Below are positions 55,164-64,000 of a stretch of 64,000 nt of DNA, piece by piece. Below the pieces are notes generated by a model. That model did no database searches and was not told where the DNA came from. It was given only the letters and a program-made list of their open reading frames with translations. Position numbers and translations under genes: made by a program. Every line of letters begins with the position of its first letter. Position 1 is the stretch's first letter. Source of the stretch: Streptomyces sp. NBC_00250 (lineage in GTDB: Bacteria; Actinomycetota; Actinomycetes; Streptomycetales; Streptomycetaceae); assembly GCF_036192275.1 (NCBI RefSeq), contig NZ_CP108088.1, positions 3,907,501 to 3,971,500 on the forward strand, written 5' to 3'.

Positions 55164-56517
55164 CGTCCGTCTCCTTTCCATCACTCGCAGTAGCAGTATC
55201 GGGGGCGCCGCTGACAACGAGGTCCCGGTCGTGCCGCGGCCTGCGCCGGGGCACGGGCGGCAAGGACTGTCCGGGCTTGGGCGGTACGGGGAAGCCTCCG
55301 GCCATCGGGTCGAAGGAGCGGGTGTCCTCGGGTGCGGGTGCGGCGGCCTTCGCCTTCCGGTCGCGGAACACGTCGACCACGAAGGAGAGCAGCAGCAGTC
55401 CGAGGACGGCTCCGGCGACGTACAGGACGATGTTGCCGAAGGCGATGTTCTCGTTCCGCAGCGCACGGACGGTGGCGACCAGCATCAGCCAGACCACGGA
55501 GACCGGGATGAGGACCTTCCAGCCGAGCTTCATCAGCTGGTCGTAGCGGACGCGGGGCAGGGTGCCGCGGAGCCAGATGAAGAAGAAGAGCAGCAGCTGC
55601 ACCTTGATGACGAACCAGAGCATCGGCCACCAGCCGTGGTTCGCGCCCTCCCAGAAGGTGGAGACCGGGTACGGGGCCCGCCAGCCGCCCAGGAAGAGCG
55701 TCACCGACACGGCCGAGACCGTCACCATGTTCACGTACTCGGCGAGCATGAACAGCGCGAACTTGATGGACGAGTACTCGGTGTTGAAGCCGCCGACGAG
55801 GTCGCCCTCGGACTCCGGCATGTCGAAGGGGGCGCGGTTCGTCTCACCGACCATCGTGACGATGTAGATGATGAACGAGACCGGCAGCAGGATCACGAAC
55901 CAGCGGTCCGCCTGCGCCTCGACGATCGCCGAGGTCGACATCGACCCCGAGTAGAGGAAGACGGAGGCGAAGGCCGCGCCCATGGCGATCTCGTACGAGA
56001 TCATCTGCGCGCAGGAGCGCAGACCGCCGAGCAGCGGGTACGTGGAGCCGGAGGACCAGCCGGCGAGGACGATGCCGTAGATGCCGACGGAGGCGACCGC
56101 GAGGACGTACAGCATCGCGATCGGCAGGTCGGTGAGCTGCATCGAGGTGCGCTGGCCGAAGATCGACACCTCGTTGCCGGCCGGTCCGAAGGGGATCACG
56201 GCGATCGCCATGAACGCCGGGATGGCGGCGATGATCGGGGCGAGGACGTAGACGACCTTGTCGGCCTTCTTGACGATCACGTCCTCCTTGAGCATCAGCT
56301 TGACGCCGTCCGCGAGGGACTGGAGGAGGCCCCAGGGGCCGTGCCGGTTGGGGCCGATGCGCAGCTGCATCCAGGCGACGACCTTGCGTTCCCACACGAT
56401 GGAGAACAGCACGGTGATCATCAGGAAGGCGAAGCAGAAGACGGCCTTGATCAGGACGAGCCACCAGGGGTCCGTACCGAACATGGACAGGTCTTCGGCG
56501 GCGAGCGGCGTGGTCAT
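55156..56517 (-). CDS. nuoH: NADH-quinone oxidoreductase subunit H (complete operon)
   Basis: A 453-residue subunit. [27 protein letters not shown] (about 53-79) and [37 protein letters not shown] line the quinone tunnel. A C-terminal Pro/Arg/Asp-rich cytoplasmic extension of about 60 residues follows the last helix, as in other actinobacteria. The ATG overlaps the nuoG stop by 4 bp. Confidence 0.95.
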   Translation of the reverse strand: MTTPLAAEDLSMFGTDPWWLVLIKAVFCFAFLMITVLFSIVWERKVVAWMQLRIGPNRHGPWGLLQSLADGVKLMLKEDVIVKKADKVVYVLAPIIAAIPAFMAIAVIPFGPAGNEVSIFGQRTSMQLTDLPIAMLYVLAVASVGIYGIVLAGWSSGSTYPLLGGLRSCAQMISYEIAMGAAFASVFLYSGSMSTSAIVEAQADRWFVILLPVSFIIYIVTMVGETNRAPFDMPESEGDLVGGFNTEYSSIKFALFMLAEYVNMVTVSAVSVTLFLGGWRAPYPVSTFWEGANHGWWPMLWFVIKVQLLLFFFIWLRGTLPRVRYDQLMKLGWKVLIPVSVVWLMLVATVRALRNENIAFGNIVLYVAGAVLGLLLLSFVVDVFRDRKAKAAAPAPEDTRSFDPMAGGFPVPPKPGQSLPPVPRRRPRHDRDLVVSGAPDTATASDGKETDGV

Positions 56518-59008
56518 GCCTGCACCTCCGTGCCATCGACGGGGCTCGGGGTCGCCGGGCCGATGCGGACCAGGTCGCCGGGGTGGGCGCCGGTGTCGGA
56601 GAGGACACCGCGCCCGGCCGAGTTCAGCGGGAGCCAGACGACGCGGTCGGGCATCTCGGTGACCTGGAGCGGGAAGGCGACGGAGCCCGCGGGGCCGGTG
56701 ACTTCGAGGGTGTCGCCGTCCTTGACGCCGGTGTCGGCGGCGGTGGCGGCGGAGAGCCGGGCGACGGCCGCGTGCCGGGTGCCCGCGAGGGCGGTGTCGC
56801 CCTCCTGGAGCCGGCCGAGGTCGAGGAGCATCCGGTGTCCGGCGAGGACGGCCTCGCCGTCGCCGGGCCGGGCCGCGGCCTGACCGGGTTCGACGGGCTC
56901 GGAGGCCCGCTCCTCGGTCCAGCCGGCGAGCCGGTCGAGTTCCCGGCGTACGGACCTGAGGTCGGGCAGGCCCAGGTGGGCGTCGAGGGCGTCGGCGAGC
57001 ATGTGGAGGACGCGCGCGTCCGACGGGGCCAGGGGCCGGGTCATCTGCTCGGGCTTGAGCGCGGCCTCGAACATCCGGGCCCGGCCTTCCCAGTTGAGGA
57101 AGGTGCCGGGCTTCTCGGCGACGGCGGCGACCGGGAGGACGACGTCGGCGCGTTCGGTGACCTCGCTGGGCCGCAGTTCCAGGGAGACGACGAAGGCCGC
57201 GTCGAGCGCTTCACGCGCGCGTGCCGGGTCCGGGAGGTCGGAGACCTCGACGCCGCCGACGAGCAGGGCGGCGAGTTCGCCGGTGGCGGCGGCCTCCAGG
57301 ATCTGGCCGGTGTCGCGGCCGTAGCCGTGCGGGAGTTCGCGGACGCCCCAGACTGCGGCGACCTCCTCACGCGCGCGGGGGTGGGTCGCGGGCCGGCCGC
57401 CGGGCAGCAGCGCCGGGAGCGCTCCGGCCTCGACCGCTCCGCGTTCGCCGGAGCGGCGCGGGATCCACACGAGCCGGGCGCCGGTGGCGGCGGCGGTGCG
57501 CAGGGCGGCGGTCAGGGCGCCGGGGACTCCGGCGAGGCGCTCGCCGACGACGAGGACGGCGCCTTCCGTGCGGAGGGCCTCGGCGGCGGCGAGTCCGTCG
57601 CCTTCGAGGCCGACCCGGGAGGTGAGCGCGTCGAGCCACTCGGTCTCGGTGCCGGGGGCGGCGGGCAGCAGGGTGCCGCCCGCCTTCTCCAGGCCGCGGG
57701 TGGCGAAGGCGGCGACCGCGTAGGTCTTCTGGCCGTGCTTGCGCCAGGCCTTGCGGAGCCGCAGGAAGACGCCGGGGGCCTCCTCCTCGGACTCCAGGCC
57801 GACGAGGAGGACGGCCGGGGCGGCTTCGAGCGAGGTGTACGTGACGCCCGTGCCGTCCAGGTCGCGGCCGCGTCCGGCGACGGCGGAGGCGAGGAAGTCG
57901 GCCTCCTCGCCGGAGTGGATCCGGGCCCGGAAGTCGATGTCGTGGGTGTCGAGGGCGACGCGGGCGAACTTGGCGTACGCGTAGGAGTCCTCGACGGTCA
58001 GCCTGCCGCCGGTGAGGACGCCGGTGCGGCCGCGGACGAGTCCGAGGGCGGCCGCTTCCAGGGCCTCGGGCCAGGAGGTGGGCTCCAGTTCACCGGTCCC
58101 GGGGTTGCGGACGAGCGGGGTGGTGAGCCGGTCGCGCTGCTGGGCGTACCGGAAGCCGAAGCGGCCCTTGTCGCAGATCCACTCCTCGTTGACCTCCGGG
58201 TCGTCGGCGGCGAGCCGTCGCATGACCTTGCCGCGCCGGTGGTCGGTGCGGGTGGCGCAGCCGCCGGCGCACTGCTCGCACACGGACGGCGAGGAGACGA
58301 GGTCGAAGGGGCGGGAGCGGAAGCGGTAGGCGGCCGAGGTGAGGGCGCCGACCGGGCAGATCTGGATGGTGTTGCCGGAGAAGTACGACTCGAAGGGGTC
58401 GCCCTCGCCGGTGCCGACCTGCTGGAGGGCGCCGCGCTCGATGAGTTCGATCATCGGGTCGCCGGCGACCTGGTTGGAGAAGCGGGTGCAGCGGGCGCAC
58501 AGGACGCAGCGCTCGCGGTCGAGCAGCACCTGGGTGGAGATCGCGATCGGCTTCTCGTAGGTGCGCTTGACGCCCTCGAAGCGGGACTCGGACTGCCCGT
58601 GGGACATGGCCTGGTTCTGCAGGGGGCACTCGCCGCCCTTGTCGCAGACGGGGCAGTCCAGCGGGTGGTTGACGAGCAGCAGCTCCATCACACCGTGCTG
58701 GGCCTTCTCGGCGACGGGACTGGTCAGCTGCGACTTCACCACCATGCCGTCGGTGCAGGTGATGGTGCAGGAGGCCATCGGCTTGCGCTGGCCCTCGACC
58801 TCGACGATGCACTGGCGGCAGGCGCCGGCGGGGTCGAGGAGCGGGTGGTCGCAGAAGCGCGGGATCTCGATGCCGAGCTGTTCGGCGGCGCGGATGACCA
58901 GGGTCCCCTTGGGGACGGAGATCTCGATGCCGTCGATCGTCAGCGAGACGAGATCTTCCGGTGGTACGGCCGGGCTGCCGCCGCCGGCGGGCTGGGGCGT
59001 GGTGACGG

Positions 59009-59012
<4 letters not shown>
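56514..59012 (-). CDS. nuoG: NADH-quinone oxidoreductase subunit G (complete operon)
   Basis: An 832-residue iron-sulfur subunit. The N-terminal [2Fe-2S] domain has [16 protein letters not shown]. Clusters N5/N4 use [17 protein letters not shown] and [16 protein letters not shown] with CPVGALT. The molybdopterin-type domain begins with CEQCAGGC...WICDKGRF, a further complete four-Cys set equivalent to the N7 site found in some bacteria. It passes electrons from NuoF to NuoI. Its ATG overlaps the nuoF stop. Confidence 0.95.
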
Positions 59013-60357
<1,345 letters not shown>

Positions 60358-60361
<4 letters not shown>

Positions 60362-61098
60362 TCCCCCTCCTGACCGGAGGTCTCACCACGCGGGTGGACG
60401 ATTCGGTGGTGCGGCCGCTCGCCCTTGGCGAGGCGGAGTCCGACGAGGGAGGCGGGGCCCGCGCCGCCGGTGGCCTCGACGGCGCCGGGGCGCTCGTCGG
60501 GGAAGCCGGCGAGGATGCGGGCGGTCTCCTTGAAGGTGCAGATCGGGGCGCCGCGGGTGGGTTCGACGGTCCGGCCGGCCCGCAGGTCGTCGACCATCTG
60601 CTTGGCGGACTCGGGGGTCTGGTTGTCGAAGAACTCCCAGTTGACCATCACCACGGGGGCGAAGTCGCAGGCCGCGTTGCACTCGATGTGTTCGAGGGTG
60701 ATCTTGCCGTCGTCGGTGGTCTCGTTGTTGCCGACGGCGAGGTGCTCCTTGAGCTCCTCGAAGATGGCGTCGCCGCCCATGACCGCGCAGAGCGTGTTCG
60801 TGCAGACGCCGACCTGGTAGTCGCCGGAGGGCTTGCGCCGGTACATCGTGTAGAAGGTGGCGACGGCGGTGACCTCGGCGGTGGTGAGGCCGAGCGTCTC
60901 GGCACAGAACGCCATGCCGGTACGGGTCACATGCCCCTCCTCCGACTGCACGAGGTGCAGCATCGGCAGGAGCGCGGAGCGGGAGTCCGGGTAGCGGTCG
61001 ATGATCGCCCGCGCGTCCTCGGTCAGGCGGGCGTGGACCTCGGCCGGGTACGCGGGGGCGGGGAGCTGGGGCATGCCCAGACTGATCTGGTCGGTCAT
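60358..61098 (-). CDS. nuoE: NADH-quinone oxidoreductase subunit E (complete operon)
   Basis: A 246-residue thioredoxin-fold [2Fe-2S] subunit (cluster N1a). The ligands are in [12 protein letters not shown] and [12 protein letters not shown], the canonical Cx4C...Cx3C pattern. It is partner to NuoF in the NADH module. The last 35 residues are a polar tail rich in Gly, His and Arg. The ATG overlaps the nuoD stop by 4 bp. Confidence 0.95.
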
Positions 61099-62417
61099 CG
61101 GTCGACGCCTCCCATCACGGGGTCGATGGAGGCGACGGCGACGATGACGTCGGCGACCTGGCCGCCCTCGCACATCGCGGCCATGGCCTGGAGGTTGGTG
61201 AAGGACGGGTCGCGGAAGTGGACCCGGAAGGGGCGGGTGCCGCCGTCGGAGACGACGTGCACGCCGAGCTCGCCCTTGGGCGACTCGACGGCCGCGTAGG
61301 CCTGCCCGGCCGGGACGCGGAAGCCCTCGGTGACCAGCTTGAAGTGGTGGATCAGGGCCTCCATGGAGGTGCCCATGATCTTCGCGATGTGGTCGGTGGA
61401 GTTGCCGAGGCCGTCGGGGCCGAGCGCGAGCTGCGCGGGCCAGGCGATCTTCTTGTCGCCGACCATGACGGGGCCCGGCGCCAGGCGGTCGAGGCACTGC
61501 TCGACGATCCGGAGGGACTGCCGCATCTCCTCCAGGCGGACGAGGAAGCGTCCGTAGGAGTCGCAGGTGTCGGCGGTGGGGACCTCGAAGTCGTAGTCCT
61601 CGTATCCGCAGTACGGGTCGGTCTTGCGCAGGTCGTGCGGGAGGCCCGCCGAGCGCAGGATCGGTCCCGTGGCGCCGAGCGCCATGCAGCCGGTGAGGTC
61701 GAGGTAGCCGACGTCCTGCATGCGGGCCTTGAAGATGGGGTTGCCGGTGGCGAGCTTGTCGTACTCCGGCAGGTTCTTCTTCATGGTCTTCACGAACTCG
61801 CGCACGGCGTCGACGGCGCCGGGCGGCAGGTCCTGGGCGAGGCCGCCGGGGCGGATGAACGCGTGGTTCATGCGCAGGCCGGTGATCAGCTCGTACAGGT
61901 CCAGGATCATCTCGCGGTCCCGGAAGCCGTAGATCATGATCGTGGTGGCGCCGAGCTCCATGCCGCCGGTGGCGATGCACACCAGGTGGGAGGAGAGCCG
62001 GTTGAGCTCCATCAGCAGGACGCGGATGACGCTGGCCCGGTCCGGGATCTGGTCGGTGATGCCGAGCAGCTTCTCCACGCCGAGGCAGTACGCCGTCTCG
62101 TTGTAGAACGAGGTGAGGTAGTCCATGCGCGTGACGAAGGTGGTGCCCTGCGTCCAGGTCCGGTACTCGAGGTTCTTCTCGATGCCGGTGTGGAGGTAGC
62201 CGATGCCGCAGCGGGCCTCGGTGACGGTCTCGCCGTCGATCTCCAGGATGAGCCGGAGCACGCCGTGGGTGGACGGGTGCTGGGGGCCCATGTTGACGAT
62301 GATGCGCTCGTCGTCGGCCTTGGCCGCCGACTGGACGACCTCTTCCCAGTCGCCGCCGGTCACCGTGTAGACGGTGCCTTCTGTGGTCTCTCGGGGAGAC
62401 GCGTGGGACGTGGACAT
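61095..62417 (-). CDS. nuoD: NADH-quinone oxidoreductase subunit D (complete operon)
   Basis: A 440-residue 49-kDa subunit that forms the quinone site with Nuo[15 protein letters not shown] (about 42-55) carries the quinone-site His region; [13 protein letters not shown] and the C-terminal [11 protein letters not shown] are diagnostic. The [NiFe]-hydrogenase-type cysteines are absent, as in true complex I. It is the only NuoD gene in the window, so the partial cluster would have to share it or function without it. It overlaps nuoC by 1 bp. Confidence 0.96.
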   Translation of the reverse strand: MSTSHASPRETTEGTVYTVTGGDWEEVVQSAAKADDERIIVNMGPQHPSTHGVLRLILEIDGETVTEARCGIGYLHTGIEKNLEYRTWTQGTTFVTRMDYLTSFYNETAYCLGVEKLLGITDQIPDRASVIRVLLMELNRLSSHLVCIATGGMELGATTIMIYGFRDREMILDLYELITGLRMNHAFIRPGGLAQDLPPGAVDAVREFVKTMKKNLPEYDKLATGNPIFKARMQDVGYLDLTGCMALGATGPILRSAGLPHDLRKTDPYCGYEDYDFEVPTADTCDSYGRFLVRLEEMRQSLRIVEQCLDRLAPGPVMVGDKKIAWPAQLALGPDGLGNSTDHIAKIMGTSMEALIHHFKLVTEGFRVPAGQAYAAVESPKGELGVHVVSDGGTRPFRVHFRDPSFTNLQAMAAMCEGGQVADVIVAVASIDPVMGGVDR

Positions 62418-63148
62418 CAGCTGTACGACCTCCGCTGGTCCGGAGCCGGGATCTGGGCGCCCTTGTACTCGACGGCGATGCCGCCGAGGGGGTAGTCCTT
62501 GCGCTGCGGGTGGCCCTGCCAGTCGTCCGGCATCATGATCCGGGTGAGGGCGGGGTGGCCGTCGAAGACGATGCCGAAGAAGTCGTACGTCTCGCGCTCG
62601 TGCCAGTCGTTCGTCGGGTAGACGGCGACGAGGGACGGGATGTGCGGGTCGGCGTCGGGGGCCGACACCTCCAGGCGGATCAGCCGGCCGTGGGTGAGCG
62701 AGCGCAGGTGGTAGACGGCGTGCAGCTCGCGGCCCTTGTCGCCCAGGTAGTGGACGCCGGAGACGCCGGTGCACAGCTCGAAGCGGAGCGCCGGGTCGTC
62801 GCGGAGCGTGCGGGCGACGCGGACGAGGTGCTCCCGCTCGATGTGGAAGGTCAGCTCGTCGCGGTCGACGACCGTCTTCTCGATGGCGTTCTCGGGGAGC
62901 AGGCCCTGCTCCTCCAGCGCGCCCTCGAGTTCGTCGGCGACCTCGTCGAACCAGCCGCCGTAGGGGCGGGAGGCCGCGCCGGGGAGCCGGATCGAGCGGA
63001 CGAGTCCGCCGTAGCCGGAAGTGTCGCCGCCGTTGTTGGCGCCGAACATCCCGCGCTGGACGCGGACCTCCTCGCCGTGTTCCCCGCGCTGCCCCGGCAG
63101 GTTCTGCGCGCTGAGGTCCTTCTCGGGATTGGGTGTCTCGTCGCTCAC
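62417..63148 (-). CDS. nuoC: NADH-quinone oxidoreductase subunit C (complete operon)
   Basis: A 243-residue 30-kDa subunit. The signature [40 protein letters not shown] is complete (landmark from about 181). The first 50 residues are polar and specific to actinobacteria. It has no repeat tail, in contrast to the 489-residue NuoC of the partial cluster. The GTG start at 63148 lies 115 bp after the nuoB stop, the largest gap in this operon. Confidence 0.95.
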   Translation of the reverse strand: MSDETPNPEKDLSAQNLPGQRGEHGEEVRVQRGMFGANNGGDTSGYGGLVRSIRLPGAASRPYGGWFDEVADELEGALEEQGLLPENAIEKTVVDRDELTFHIEREHLVRVARTLRDDPALRFELCTGVSGVHYLGDKGRELHAVYHLRSLTHGRLIRLEVSAPDADPHIPSLVAVYPTNDWHERETYDFFGIVFDGHPALTRIMMPDDWQGHPQRKDYPLGGIAVEYKGAQIPAPDQRRSYS

Positions 63149-63263
63149 TGTGCTGAACCGTTCCCTTCTCCGCCCGCGCTGGGGGCACCACCCGACGAAG
63201 GCAGGGGGAGCAGAGGTGCCGGCATCGTTGCTTTCTGCGGCCCGGCGGCCGCGCGTGCGTCGG

Positions 63264-63818
63264 TCACCTCAGCAGACCCTTCAACTCAATGGTCGGCAGC
63301 GCCTTGAGCGCCGCTTCCTCCGCCTCCCGGGCCGCCTCCTCGGCGTTCACGCCGAGCTTGGAGGTCTGGATCTTCTGGTGGAGCTTGAGGATCGCGTCGA
63401 GCAGCATCTCCGGGCGCGGCGGGCAGCCGGGCAGGTAGATGTCGACCGGCACGATGTGGTCGACGCCCTGGACGATCGCGTAGTTGTTGAACATGCCGCC
63501 CGAGGAGGCGCAGACGCCCATGGAGATGACCCACTTGGGGTTGGGCATCTGGTCGTAGACCTGCCTCAGGACGGGCGCCATCTTCTGGCTGACCCGGCCG
63601 GCGACGATCATCAGGTCGGCCTGGCGCGGTGAGCCGCGGAAGACCTCCATGCCGAAGCGGGCCAGGTCGTACCGGCCGGCTCCGGTGGTCATCATCTCGA
63701 TGGCGCAGCATGCGAGGCCGAAGGTCGCGGGGAACACGGACGCCTTGCGCACCCAACCCGCGGCCTGTTCGACCGTCGTCAGCAGAAAGCCGCTCGGGAG
63801 TTTCTCTTCGAGTCCCAT
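63264..63818 (-). CDS. nuoB: NADH-quinone oxidoreductase subunit B (complete operon)
   Basis: A 184-residue N2-cluster subunit. Ligands are in [27 protein letters not shown] and [10 protein letters not shown], with the usual four cysteines and no extra one. It starts 17 bp after the nuoA stop. It is the canonical form against which the partial-cluster NuoB (GACSNCGG) differs. Confidence 0.95.
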   Translation of the reverse strand: MGLEEKLPSGFLLTTVEQAAGWVRKASVFPATFGLACCAIEMMTTGAGRYDLARFGMEVFRGSPRQADLMIVAGRVSQKMAPVLRQVYDQMPNPKWVISMGVCASSGGMFNNYAIVQGVDHIVPVDIYLPGCPPRPEMLLDAILKLHQKIQTSKLGVNAEEAAREAEEAALKALPTIELKGLLR

Positions 63819-63835
63819 AGGTGCCCCTCAGCCCC

Positions 63836-64000
63836 TCAGTCCCATTCCAGGCCGCCGCGACGCCACACATACGCGTAGGCGACGAAGACGGTGAGCACGA
63901 AGAGCAGCATCTCCACGAGCCCGAAAAGCCCCAGGGCGTCGAAGGTGACCGCCCAGGGGTAGAGGAAGACGATCTCGATGTCGAAGACGATGAAGAGCAT
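63836..64000 (-). CDS. nuoA: NADH-quinone oxidoreductase subunit A, C-terminal part (cut by window end)
   Basis: The last 54 codons are present: [16 protein letters not shown], then a final hydrophobic helix and [11 protein letters not shown] before TGA (63836-63838). The FDIE(I/V)VFLYPWA motif with two acidic residues is the NuoA hallmark. The gene and the operon promoter continue beyond position 64000. Confidence 0.94.
   Translation of the reverse strand: MLFIVFDIEIVFLYPWAVTFDALGLFGLVEMLLFVLTVFVAYAYVWRRGGLEWD

Overview
The window is high-GC actinobacterial chromosome, almost certainly Streptomyces. Many genes start with GTG, adjacent genes often overlap by 4 bp, and the content is typical: two nuo clusters, korAB, LAxTG-sorted and M28 secreted proteins, and kinase/substrate-binding fusion proteins. 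From memory, the order resembles the S. coelicolor region that holds a complete nuoA-N cluster and, some 25 genes away, a second partial nuo cluster. No tRNA, rRNA, CRISPR array, integrase or transposase was seen.

Layout. 1-4231: end of an upstream gene, an APC permease, then on the minus strand a barstar-like protein, YccF, HtpX and MscL. 4269-14376 (minus): a ten-gene partial complex I cluster, nuoA-B-C-H-I-J-K-L-M-N, with no nuoD, E, F or G. Its NuoC has a long repeat-rich tail and its NuoB has an extra cysteine. 14377-18291 (plus): two paralogous membrane histidine kinases and a NarL-type response regulator, with an 18-bp perfect palindrome in the divergent promoter region. 18593-21569: korA-korB (2-oxoacid:ferredoxin oxidoreductase). 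21585-26838 (minus): a lipoprotein and two tandem membrane Ser/Thr kinases, each fused to an extracellular substrate-binding domain. 26903-32618: a divergent HxlR/quinone-reductase pair, RarD, a second HxlR, DUF4291, an F420-reductase-like protein and a GNAT.

32761-34454 is the most unusual stretch. Two approximately 490-bp inverted arms, each containing a 125-138 bp hairpin, flank one GNAT acetyltransferase gene. 34511-46340: a membrane protein with a Nudix-like motif, an M28 aminopeptidase, a LolA-like secreted protein, a polyprenyl diphosphate synthase, a POT peptide transporter with a CocE/X-Pro-peptidase-like hydrolase, a coiled-coil LAxTG surface protein and fumarylacetoacetase. 46350-48166 (minus): an AraC regulator and a secreted intradiol dioxygenase fused to a chitin-binding-type domain. 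48322-64000 (minus): a complete nuoA-N operon, with nuoA cut by the window end and a strong terminator after nuoN.

How the genes fit together. The complete operon encodes the respiratory NADH:menaquinone oxidoreductase, and the polyprenyl synthase probably makes the menaquinone side chain. The partial cluster lacks the NADH-input module and NuoD. It must therefore borrow subunits from the complete set or accept electrons another way. The nearby KorAB makes reduced ferredoxin, a plausible but unproven donor.
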